The translations under genes and the position numbers were made by a program. Shown piece after piece: positions 1 to 6,921 of a DNA stretch of 13,741 bases (position 1 is its first letter; every line of letters begins with the position of its first letter). The DNA is taken from the NCBI GenBank assembly GCA_964428475.1, contig CAYRYO010000046.1, positions 1 to 13,741 on the forward strand, given 5' to 3'. Under the pieces are notes generated by a model that ran no database searches, had not been told where the DNA came from, and saw only the letters and a list, made by a program, of their open reading frames with translations. This stretch comes from JARICQ01 sp964428475. Lineage in GTDB: Bacteria > Bacillota > Clostridia > Tissierellales > Tissierellaceae.

Positions 1-2144
1 GAAGAAATACTATATTCTGAAGATAGTACACCAATCAAAAGACCAGCTGAAGCTAATATGCTACCTGAAGTAATCACCGTAGGAAAAGCCTGATTTAGAG
101 CTTCTACCATTGCATCTGAAGTTGACATAGTCTGTTTCAAATCTTGATAACGCCCGGTGATAATAATTGCATAATCTATATTTGCACCCATCTGAATGGA
201 GCTAACTATTAGGTAGGTTATAAAGAACACATTTACATCCATCAGATAAGGAATAGAAAAGTTAATCCAAATACTTCCTTGAATTACCATCATAAGTAAT
301 ACTGGTAGACCTGCTGACTGAAATGTGAATAAAAGTACAATCATTACAGCAATAGCAGATACAATGCTAATCAGAGCATTATCATGAGTAAAAAAATTAT
401 ATAAATCAAAGTTATTGGTCGATTCACCAACCAGTAAGACATCATTTGGATAATATTTATATGCTATCTTATGAATCTTATCTAAACTTTGAAATGTTTC
501 ATCTCCTTCTTCTGGTAAATTAGTTTCTATAAGCAATCTCGAATAATTTTCACCGCGTAATTGTAATTTTGCATCATTGAGCTGAATATACATTTCATCT
601 AGTTCTTTTTCCAATTCTTCATCAAGTTTTACAAATCCTGAAATGTTTTCACTGTGTAGATAAAGAAAAATATCTATAAGTGGAACAGTGTAAGTATCAA
701 TTCCATTGATTATCTGTCCATAAGATTCATCATTTATTGCATAGGCACTATACAATAATCTTGCCTTTTCAATATCTAAATCTGCTAATTCAGCAAATTG
801 ACGAGGTGTAAGTGGATCGGTGATTATATGATCTTCTCCTGCCTCTATATTTGCAAGACCCGTCACAGAATCAGTGATTTCCAACGATTCAAGTGCTCTT
901 ATTAACTTACCTTCTTTTTCATAATCTCCATTAGGCACCAATAGTGCCATCAGATTAGTTTTCCCAAAGGTGTCCTTTATCATTTTCTCTGCAATCTGTG
1001 TCTCGTTTTGCTTTATAGTAGTAAGCTTGCTATATCCATAGACATAATCGGATTGCTTGGAAAAATAAAAACTTAAAATCAACAATACTATGAACAGTGG
1101 TGGCATTATATATCGTGTCTTTACTACTAGGCGACCAAATGAACTAATATCTGGTACAAAGCTCTTATGCTTGGTCTTGTCTATCCCCTTGCTAAAGACC
1201 ATAAGCAATCCTGGCATAAGCACAAATACTGAAAATATGCTTAGTATTATCGCTTTAATAAGCACAATCCCCATGTCAAATCCAATTTCAAATTGCATAA
1301 ACATCAGTGCAATCAAACCCGAAATAGTGGTTAGACTGCTTGAGAACACTTCTGGTATAGCCTTACTTAGAGCAGATATAACAGCTTCTCTAGCTTCTTT
1401 GAAATTACGTTCTTCAGTATAGCGATGGCATAAAATAATTGCATAATCAATGGCCAAGGCAAGTTGCAAGATTATAGCTATCGAATCACTGATAAATGAA
1501 ATCTCTCCCAAAAGAAAATTACTTCCTACATTTAGCAGAGCTGCTGCTCCAAATGTCATTAAAAGTACAGGAATCTCCAAATAAGTTTTGGATGTAAATA
1601 GAAGTACACTGACTATAATAATTACAGCTACAATCATAACTAAGTTCATTTCACTGTCTAATATATCTGCAATACTAGAGCCTACTTCTGTAGATATATA
1701 TAAATCATATACTGAAAGCATCTCTCGGATCTCTTCCATAGCATTTTCGCTGATTTCATCTGCTACTTCCCCTGCAAATGTAATCTCAAACAAAGCTGAG
1801 GCAGAACGAAAATTATCCTCATCCTCAAACGATACACTGGATACACCTTCTACATCCTTTAAATCTTCATAAATTTTCTCCGCTTCTTCATAGGTGATAT
1901 TACTTACCATAAGCTTTGCATTAGCATAAGTAATAAATTCATTTTCCATTAATGTAATTCCCTGTCTTGTTTCTGTAGTTTCAGGTAGATAGTCAATCAA
2001 ATTGTCATTTACAGATACCCACTGGGAAGAAAAAAAACAAAAAATCACTAATACAATAAATAAAAGAAAAAATCCATTCCTCTTATCTACAATAAAGGTT
2101 GCAATCTTTTCCCAAAAACTTTTTTTATTTTCTGCTGTTTCCAT
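1..2144 (-). CDS. MMPL/RND-family membrane exporter (partial, C-terminus beyond window)
   Basis: I translated this by hand; the frame stays open from ATG at 2144 to the left edge, giving 714 visible residues and missing only an estimated last few dozen. It is an RND-superfamily MMPL/HAE3-type transporter, expected to use the proton gradient to export lipids or hydrophobic drugs across the membrane. The duplicated RND layout is visible: TM1 near residues 25-40, an extracytoplasmic loop, a block of membrane segments near 166-310, TM7 near 348-361, a second loop of about 215 residues, then a second membrane block from about 585. Each half carries the expected Asp-Tyr pair inside a helix: IDYAIIL with Asp233 and ANIDYAIII with Asp657, the likely proton-relay positions. 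An AGGGTGA ribosome site lies upstream of the ATG. It is divergent from a TetR regulator, which suggests a repressor-exporter pair. The substrate cannot be read from the sequence. Confidence 0.9.
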   Translation of the reverse strand, partial: METAENKKSFWEKIATFIVDKRNGFFLLFIVLVIFCFFSSQWVSVNDNLIDYLPETTETRQGITLMENEFITYANAKLMVSNITYEEAEKIYEDLKDVEGVSSVSFEDEDNFRSASALFEITFAGEVADEISENAMEEIREMLSVYDLYISTEVGSSIADILDSEMNLVMIVAVIIIVSVLLFTSKTYLEIPVLLMTFGAAALLNVGSNFLLGEISFISDSIAIILQLALAIDYAIILCHRYTEERNFKEAREAVISALSKAIPEVFSSSLTTISGLIALMFMQFEIGFDMGIVLIKAIILSIFSVFVLMPGLLMVFSKGIDKTKHKSFVPDISSFGRLVVKTRYIMPPLFIVLLILSFYFSKQSDYVYGYSKLTTIKQNETQIAEKMIKDTFGKTNLMALLVPNGDYEKEGKLIRALESLEITDSVTGLANIEAGEDHIITDPLTPRQFAELADLDIEKARLLYSAYAINDESYGQIINGIDTYTVPLIDIFLYLHSENISGFVKLDEELEKELDEMYIQLNDAKLQLRGENYSRLLIETNLPEEGDETFQSLDKIHKIAYKYYPNDVLLVGESTNNFDLYNFFTHDNALISIVSAIAVMIVLLFTFQSAGLPVLLMMVIQGSIWINFSIPYLMDVNVFFITYLIVSSIQMGANIDYAIIITGRYQDLKQTMSTSDAMVEALNQAFPTVITSGSILASAGLLIGVLSSEYSIS

Positions 2145-2200
2145 TTCAAAATCACCCTTTACTATCTCTAATATATTAAATAAAAATATACATATGTTTA

Positions 2201-2224
2201 ATAATTGAACAGCTGTCCAATTAT
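2201..2224. promoter_or_regulatory. 24-bp palindromic operator, probably for the adjacent TetR regulator
   Basis: The two halves pair at 11 of 12 positions around a central CAGCTG; the only mismatch is 2208/2217. The core reads TTGAACAGCTGTCCAA. It lies between the divergent exporter and TetR genes and overlaps the TTGAAC -35 element proposed for tetR. Size, symmetry and place are typical of a TetR-family operator. Binding by this TetR is inferred. Confidence 0.75.
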
Positions 2225-2234
2225 ATGATATGAT
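2205..2234 (+). promoter_or_regulatory. Putative sigma-A promoter of the TetR gene
   Basis: TTGAAC at 2205-2210 and TATGAT at 2229-2234 are separated by 18 bases. The -35 box lies inside the 24-bp palindrome, so the regulator is probably autorepressed. A second TATAAT at 2240-2245 has no good -35. On the opposite strand TTGGAC (2220-2215) could serve as the exporter's -35, but I see no convincing -10 for it. Confidence 0.5.
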
Positions 2235-2327
2235 TATATTATAATAAGACTAAATGGATTACAATAAACAAGATTTGACTTGTGTTTAATATTACACAAA
2301 AAACAAAATATGCCTAAGGAGCTGCCT

Positions 2328-2927
2328 ATGAAATATCTAAATAATGACGAAATGACCATTGCTAATAAACGGACATTGCAGAGTTTAAGAAGGGCCTTAA
2401 CAGATTTATTAAAAGTAAAACCGCTTGAAAAAATCTCAATCCAGGAATTATGTGATATTGCTATGATTTCACGTGGAACTTTCTATAATTATTTTTATGA
2501 TAAATATGATTTGCTAAATTACGATTGGACGCAAGTTCAACTAGAAATAGACCCTGAATTTGCAAATATAAATTTAGACCTTGATGATTATCAGAAATAC
2601 ATGCATCAATTATTAAAAAATCTAATATATTATCTGTCAAAGGAAAAGGAATCATATCAAAAAATTATTGTCAACAATGCAAATAGTATATTCTCTGAAA
2701 ATATGCATGATTATATTGAAAAGCAGATTTTATTAAAACTTAAAAAAGCTATAGATAATAAAAACAAATTCGATATCCCCATAGAACTCTTGGCAACTAT
2801 TTATGCCAATACCATAATTATTGTGGGGAGCTGGTGGTTAAAGCATGGAGAAAACTATATCGAGGCAGATGTTTATAAGTTTTTTAATATATTAATCGAC
2901 CATAAGATAATATTGGATACAAAATAA
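2328..2927 (+). CDS. TetR/AcrR-family transcriptional regulator
   Basis: This 199-residue protein is a one-component DNA-binding repressor. The N-terminal helix-turn-helix is clear: after a helix at about residues 12-30, the stretch from KISIQELCDIA through ISRGTFYNYF to DKYDLL (36-63) matches the TetR recognition-helix signature. The remainder, about 70-199, is helical and variable, as expected for the ligand/dimerisation domain; it resembles the TetR_C-type domains common in Bacillota, but I cannot name the ligand. I chose ATG 2328 because AAGGAG at 2316-2321 sits 6 bases upstream. The in-frame ATG at 2310 and a TTG at 2280 have no usable ribosome site. It is divergent from the MMPL exporter, with a palindrome in the gap, so it most likely represses the exporter and itself until an inducer binds. 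Confidence 0.9.
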   Translation: MKYLNNDEMTIANKRTLQSLRRALTDLLKVKPLEKISIQELCDIAMISRGTFYNYFYDKYDLLNYDWTQVQLEIDPEFANINLDLDDYQKYMHQLLKNLIYYLSKEKESYQKIIVNNANSIFSENMHDYIEKQILLKLKKAIDNKNKFDIPIELLATIYANTIIIVGSWWLKHGENYIEADVYKFFNILIDHKIILDTK

Positions 2928-2943
2928 TTCCGGTATCTTTTTT
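2915..2943 (+). terminator. Possible weak terminator after tetR
   Basis: GATAC (2916-2920) pairs with GTATC (2933-2937) around a 12-base loop, followed directly by six T. The stem overlaps the tetR stop codon and is short, so termination would be partial at best. Confidence 0.35.
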
Positions 2944-2966
2944 ATATCATTAGGGTTTTACTATAA

Positions 2967-2998
2967 ATATAAACATCTCTATAGTATAATGTTTATAT
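2967..2998. promoter_or_regulatory. Inverted repeat flanking the likely mnmA -10 element
   Basis: Perfect 10-base arms ATATAAACAT (2967-2976) and ATGTTTATAT (2989-2998) enclose 12 bases. A consensus TATAAT at 2985-2990 lies at the inner edge of the right arm and is the best -10 for mnmA; I see no well-spaced -35. It could be an operator, but the composition is AT-rich and chance is possible. Confidence 0.35.
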
Positions 2999-3036
2999 GA
3001 AAATATTTATATATCTTTAGAAAAGAGGAAAACTGT

Positions 3037-4146
3037 ATGAAAGAAAAAGTAATACTAGGTATGAGTGGTGGAGTTGATAGTTCTGTAAGTGCCCTCTTAC
3101 TTAAACAGGCAGGCTATGAAGTAATTGGGCTATTTATGAAAAATTGGGATGAAAAAGATGAAAATGGTGAATGTACAGCCACTATAGATTCAGACGATGC
3201 TAGAAAAGTAGCAGACCAACTTGATATCCCCTACTATACTATCAATTTTGAAAAACAATATTGGGATAGGGTATTTACTTATTTTTTAGATGAGTATAAG
3301 AAGGGCAGAACTCCAAATCCTGATGTAATGTGCAATCAAGAGATAAAGTTCAATGCATTTTTAGACTATGCACTAAGTCTAGATGCTGATTATATAGCTA
3401 TGGGCCATTATTGCCAAATAGGGAAGAAAGATGATGAATTTTATCTTTTAAGAGGCAAGGATAACAATAAAGATCAAAGCTATTTTCTATCTAGAATAGG
3501 ACAGAGGGCTCTTTCAAAAACCCTATTTCCAATCGGTCATCTAGATAAAAGTGAAGTCCGAAAATTAGCAGAAGACAACAATCTATATACAGCTACAAAG
3601 AAAGACTCTACAGGAATATGCTTTATAGGGGAAAGGGATTTTGATGAGTTTTTGGATAAATACCTCCTTACAAAAGAAGGTCCTATGATAGATGTAGAGG
3701 GCAAACAAATAGGAAGTCACTCTGGACTTATCCACTACACCTTAGGCCAAAGAAAGGGACTGGGGATTGGTGGAGTTGGAAGCGGTGAGCCTTGGTTTGT
3801 TGCTGGGAAAAATTTAAAGAAAAACATACTATATGTTGCACAGGGAGAAAACCACCCTTCACTTTATTCTATTTCAATGATGGGCGAATCTCCATCTTGG
3901 ATATTAGAAAAGGCACCAGAAATGCCACTAAAATGCACTGCAAAATTTAGATACAGACAAAAAGACATTCCCGTTACAGTGGATATCCGTGATGGAGAAA
4001 TGTATATAGAATATGACCACCCTGTAAAAGCTGTCACTCCTGGGCAAGTAGCGGTATTATATGACGGTGAAGTATGCCTTGGGAGTTCCATTGTTAAATC
4101 TATAGAGCCACTGAATAAAAAATATTTATATTTAAACCATAATTAA
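3037..4146 (+). CDS. mnmA: tRNA-specific 2-thiouridylase MnmA
   Basis: MnmA thiolates U34 at the wobble position of Lys, Glu and Gln tRNAs, using ATP to adenylate the base and a persulfide sulfur from a cysteine desulfurase. The 369-residue length is normal for the family. The PP-loop SGGVDS is at residues 10-15. The two catalytic cysteines are in their usual contexts: Cys99 in DVMCNQEIKF and Cys195 in STGICFIGERDF. The region GLIHYTLGQRKGLGIGG begins the central domain, and the C-terminal beta-barrel follows. ATG 3037 has GAGG 8 bases upstream. It follows tetR by 109 bases with its own likely -10, so I treat it as a separate transcript. No cysteine desulfurase or scaffold gene lies beside it in this window, so the sulfur donor must be encoded elsewhere. 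Confidence 0.97.
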   Translation: MKEKVILGMSGGVDSSVSALLLKQAGYEVIGLFMKNWDEKDENGECTATIDSDDARKVADQLDIPYYTINFEKQYWDRVFTYFLDEYKKGRTPNPDVMCNQEIKFNAFLDYALSLDADYIAMGHYCQIGKKDDEFYLLRGKDNNKDQSYFLSRIGQRALSKTLFPIGHLDKSEVRKLAEDNNLYTATKKDSTGICFIGERDFDEFLDKYLLTKEGPMIDVEGKQIGSHSGLIHYTLGQRKGLGIGGVGSGEPWFVAGKNLKKNILYVAQGENHPSLYSISMMGESPSWILEKAPEMPLKCTAKFRYRQKDIPVTVDIRDGEMYIEYDHPVKAVTPGQVAVLYDGEVCLGSSIVKSIEPLNKKYLYLNHN

Positions 4147-4151
4147 ATCAA

Positions 4152-4197
4152 AAAAGCTCTTTCTATTTTAAAAATTGTAGAAAGAGCTTTTGTTTTT
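4152..4197. terminator. Bidirectional intrinsic terminator between mnmA and ywbE
   Basis: A perfect 14-bp stem (4152-4165 with 4178-4191) has a 12-base loop, starts with AAAA and ends with TTTT plus a further GTTTTT. It can stop mnmA transcription on the plus strand and the topB-ywbE transcript on the minus strand, whose last stop codon is at 4198-4196. Confidence 0.9.
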
Positions 4198-4390
4198 ATG
4201 ATAGTATTTCTTGAACTCTACCAACAGTTCCACCTTCAAGCATTACTTTTATTCCATGAGGATGATTCTTAGATTTGGTAAGTATTCTTAGCACTACACC
4301 TTCTGTTAATTCTCCCGAACCTTGATCTTGCTTTTGTACAACATTGACCTTCGTACCCAGTTTTATATTATCACGTATAGTCCCTGACAT
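4196..4390 (-). CDS. ywbE: YwbE family protein (DUF2196), function unknown
   Basis: This is a 64-residue protein matching the small YwbE family of Bacillota. The family pattern is visible: a start like MSGTIRDNIKLGTKVNVV, then KQDQGSGELTEGVV, then NHPHGIKVMLEGGTVGRV at the C-terminus. The compact beta-rich pattern, with glycines at turns, suggests a small barrel; no enzymatic role is established. I chose ATG 4390 because GAGGAGAG lies about 6 bases upstream. A longer frame from 4483 would overlap topB and has no family match in the extra residues. The gap to the topB stop is only 16 bases, so the two are probably cotranscribed, and the shared terminator at 4152-4197 ends the unit. Any functional link to the topoisomerase is only positional. 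Confidence 0.85.
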   Translation of the reverse strand: MSGTIRDNIKLGTKVNVVQKQDQGSGELTEGVVLRILTKSKNHPHGIKVMLEGGTVGRVQEILS

Positions 4391-4406
4391 ATTATCTCTC
4401 CTCGTC

Positions 4407-6575
4407 TTATATAAATTCAATTTCCCAATTATAATAACCAGTTTTTTCATTATATATATACTTAAAATAAGCTGAAAAAACATTTCCTTTTTTACTCTTT
4501 AGATTTCTAAATCCAACTTTGCCATTTTCAAGAAGCAGTTCAATCATCTTCCTAGAAACTGTCTTCCCAAAGGATTTGATATACTTATCATCTTTCCAAA
4601 TGGTAAATTTGCAACCATTCTTCCAATTGATGCATCCAAAATTCTTTTCAGTTTCCACTACATCATTGCCACACATAGGACATTTTCCTATGCTCGACAT
4701 TCCCTCTTCCAACTCTACTTTAAATGTATTTAAAATAGATATATCATTTTTTATAGAATTCACTGCATTTATAGTAAACTCTTCTATCATTTCTAAAAAA
4801 TCTTCTTTTTTAAATTTATCTTTTTCTATATCTGATAAGGTTTTTTCCAATCTACCTGTATATTCTAAGTCCAATAATTCCTTACATGGAAAAATTTCGA
4901 CTATCATTCTACCCAGATCAGTACATATAAGATTTTTCCCTTGTGCTTTAATATATCCAATATCTTTCAATTTCTTGATAGTCTCTGCACGGGTAGCTGG
5001 AGTTCCAATTGAAAACCCACTGAGTATAGAAGTCATCATCTCTTCTGAATCCTCAGAGTCATCATCTTCATCTTTAAAGCCCTTTCCACATGTCTCCATT
5101 ATTCTCAAAAGAGTCTTTTCAATATGTGGCTTAGGTGGTCTCTTGGTAACAGCTCTTACCTTGTTTGTAAATATATCTACAATATCCTTTTGTGCTAGCA
5201 TTGGAAGTATCGTATCTTTAGTCTCTATTCTTTCAACTACCCGCCAACCCTCTACTGTCTGTACCTTGCCTTTTGATATAAATATCCCTTTAATATCAAC
5301 TTCCCTTGCTCTCAAAGTTAACTTTGTCTCTTCATATCGGGCTAGAGGTAGAAATTGCATTATAAACCTATCTTTAATTGTATTATATACAATACTTTCA
5401 TCTGCACTTAATTTACTTGCTTTCATATATGTTGGAACTATGGCACTATGACCCTCAACCTTTGAATTATCAAATATTCTCTTATTATCAGTAAAAGCGA
5501 TTTGATTTTCATAAGGAAGACCTGACTTTAATACATTTAAAACCTTTTTTATCTTGTCTTTTAAACTCTCCTCAAGTGCTACACTCCCCGTTCTAGGATA
5601 TGTTATGATTTTTTTCTCATATAGTGACTGTGCTACTTTTAGCACCTTATCAGAAGTCCATCCCTTGTACTTGCTTGTAATATACCCTTGCAAATTTGAT
5701 AAATTAAACAATAGGGGTGGATAATCTTTCTTTTTTTCTATTTGTTTTTCTACTATTTGGGCATCTTTTTCTTTTAAAAGTTTAACTATTTTATCTAATG
5801 TTTTCTTGTCTTCAAACTTCTCACTTTCATCTTCATAGTAAGTTCCTTCAAATTCCTCATCTTTTTCTGTCTTAAAAATAGATATTAATTTATAATATGT
5901 AGATGACTGGAAGTTTTCTATCTCCTTATCTCTATCATAGATTATCTTCAATGTGGGTAATAAAACTCTTCCTATATTTAATATTTTTTTATCATTTGGA
6001 TTATATTTCAAAGTAGCTACAGAGGTTAAATTTATCCCAATTATCCAATCTGCCCATTGTCTACTAATTCCTGCATCTTGAAGTCTCTTCATATCATCAT
6101 TTGGCTTTAAATTTTCAATTCCCTTTTTTACTTCTTCTTCCGTCCACTCATTGAGCAGCATTCTATATACAGGCTTTTTTTCATCAAAATATATAAATAA
6201 TTCATCTCCAATAACTTGACCTTCTCTATCATAGTCTGTTGCAGATATAATGCCATCAACATCATCTCTATCTATAAGCCCTTTTATTGTAGCCAGTTGT
6301 TTTTCTGCACCTTTATCTACAGTTTTTCTATCTCTACTATTCATTTTTATTTTATATTCAAATTTATCTGGAATAAATGGAAACTTTTCTAGTCTCCAGC
6401 TTTTCATGTTTTCATCATAGTCTTTTGCATCAAACAATTGCAATAAATGTCCAAAAGCCCATGTAATTATATAATCATTTCCCTCAAAATAACCATCTCT
6501 TCTGCCCTTAATCTTTAAGGCATCTGCTATATTTTTTGCAACAGAAGGTTTTTCTGCAATAATCACCTTTTTCAA
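4407..6575 (-). CDS. topB: DNA topoisomerase III-type type IA topoisomerase
   Basis: A type IA topoisomerase cuts one DNA strand through a 5'-phosphotyrosine and passes another, resolving negative supercoils and intertwined intermediates. With a TTG start it has 722 residues. The TOPRIM domain shows KKVIIAEKPSVAK (Glu8) and SATDYDREGQ (Asp114, Asp116, Glu118). The catalytic tyrosine is Tyr326 in ITYPRTGS; family members usually have Asp where Gly330 sits. An acidic insert (EDDDSEDSEE) precedes the GTPATRAETI segment. The C-terminus has one zinc-ribbon-like Cys4 set (Cys632, 635, 648, 655) and a Topo_C-type tail. I chose TTG 6575 because AGGGG lies 9 bases upstream and gives the usual Met-Lys-Lys-Val start; the ATG at 6584 directly abuts that site. 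It is divergent from feoA and followed by ywbE. Confidence 0.93.
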   Translation of the reverse strand: MKKVIIAEKPSVAKNIADALKIKGRRDGYFEGNDYIITWAFGHLLQLFDAKDYDENMKSWRLEKFPFIPDKFEYKIKMNSRDRKTVDKGAEKQLATIKGLIDRDDVDGIISATDYDREGQVIGDELFIYFDEKKPVYRMLLNEWTEEEVKKGIENLKPNDDMKRLQDAGISRQWADWIIGINLTSVATLKYNPNDKKILNIGRVLLPTLKIIYDRDKEIENFQSSTYYKLISIFKTEKDEEFEGTYYEDESEKFEDKKTLDKIVKLLKEKDAQIVEKQIEKKKDYPPLLFNLSNLQGYITSKYKGWTSDKVLKVAQSLYEKKIITYPRTGSVALEESLKDKIKKVLNVLKSGLPYENQIAFTDNKRIFDNSKVEGHSAIVPTYMKASKLSADESIVYNTIKDRFIMQFLPLARYEETKLTLRAREVDIKGIFISKGKVQTVEGWRVVERIETKDTILPMLAQKDIVDIFTNKVRAVTKRPPKPHIEKTLLRIMETCGKGFKDEDDDSEDSEEMMTSILSGFSIGTPATRAETIKKLKDIGYIKAQGKNLICTDLGRMIVEIFPCKELLDLEYTGRLEKTLSDIEKDKFKKEDFLEMIEEFTINAVNSIKNDISILNTFKVELEEGMSSIGKCPMCGNDVVETEKNFGCINWKNGCKFTIWKDDKYIKSFGKTVSRKMIELLLENGKVGFRNLKSKKGNVFSAYFKYIYNEKTGYYNWEIEFI

Positions 6576-6598
6576 TAGACACATCCCCTATACATTGC

Positions 6599-6629
6599 TA
6601 CTAAAATATATTATAACATATCTTTAGTA
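6599..6629. promoter_or_regulatory. Inverted repeat in the topB/feoA divergent promoter region
   Basis: TACTAAA (6599-6605) and TTTAGTA (6623-6629) are perfect 7-base arms 17 bases apart. If c6622 is bulged, the symmetry continues inward through an ATAT/ATAT pair. It covers the topB -10 and lies just upstream of the feoA -10, so it could be an operator for either gene. It does not look like a standard Fur or DtxR box. Confidence 0.35.
6610..6618 (-). promoter_or_regulatory. Extended -10 promoter for topB-ywbE
   Basis: Read on the minus strand this is TGT followed by a perfect TATAAT, an extended -10 element. No good -35 is visible, which is tolerated with an extended -10. The leader to the TTG start would be about 28 bases. 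Confidence 0.5.
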
Positions 6630-6635
6630 ATCCCA

Positions 6636-6641
6636 TATAAT
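6636..6641 (+). promoter_or_regulatory. Likely -10 element of feoAB
   Basis: A perfect TATAAT lies 23 bases before the feoA start, leaving a short leader that holds GGAGG (6653-6657). No clear -35 precedes it, and the inverted repeat at 6599-6629 lies where a -35 would be, so an activator or repressor may act here. Confidence 0.4.
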
Positions 6642-6664
6642 AAATTATAATTGGAGGTTTTTTT

Positions 6665-6904
6665 ATGAATAAGAATTTAATACCTTTACATGATCTGCCT
6701 ATTGGCTGTCTTGGAAAGGTCAAAGATATTACAGCAGAAGGCAACTCCAGAAGGCGAATGTTAGATCTTGGCCTAATCCCTGGTACAAGGGTAGAGATGA
6801 CACTTAGAAGTCCTGCAGGTGATCCCCTGGCATACAAGATTAGGGGTGCTGTGATTGCTCTACGTCTAGAAGAATCGTCAAAGATAATGATTGAGTCGAT
6901 TTAA
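6665..6904 (+). CDS. feoA: Ferrous iron transport protein FeoA
   Basis: FeoA is a small cytoplasmic SH3-like protein needed for FeoB-dependent ferrous iron import, thought to bind and modulate FeoB. At 79 residues it has the usual length. Family features visible are IPLHDLPIGCLGKVKDI at the start, RRRMLDLGLIPGTRVEM in the middle (about residues 30-46), and SPAGDPLAYKIRGAVIALR toward the end. ATG 6665 has GGAGG 7 bases upstream. FeoB follows after 17 bases with an almost identical ribosome site and spacing (GGAGG then a T-run), so the pair should be cotranscribed and similarly translated. No FeoC follows. Confidence 0.96.
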   Translation: MNKNLIPLHDLPIGCLGKVKDITAEGNSRRRMLDLGLIPGTRVEMTLRSPAGDPLAYKIRGAVIALRLEESSKIMIESI

Positions 6905-6921
6905 TTAAGGGAGGTTTTTTG

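Noticed and set aside
1090..2208. Plus-strand open frames opposite the MMPL exporter (1090-1422, 1588-1872, 2002-2208)
   Set aside because: The minus-strand exporter frame is open throughout with clear RND features, so these are shadows.
2280..2327. Upstream extension of the TetR protein
   Set aside because: The added residues have no ribosome site and lie outside the family's usual start; AAGGAG supports ATG 2328.
4391..4483. N-terminal extension of YwbE overlapping topB
   Set aside because: The extra residues overlap the topB C-terminus, and a strong ribosome site supports the start at 4390.
4519..5451. Long plus-strand open frame opposite topB
   Set aside because: It is fully antisense to a well-supported topoisomerase, has a Ser/Leu/Ile-rich composition typical of reverse-strand translation of AT-rich genes, and no recognisable domain.
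6635..6649. AT-rich symmetry at the feoA -10 considered as a Fur box
   Set aside because: Only 6-base arms made wholly of A/T, with no match to the GATAATGATAATCATTATC pattern beyond composition.
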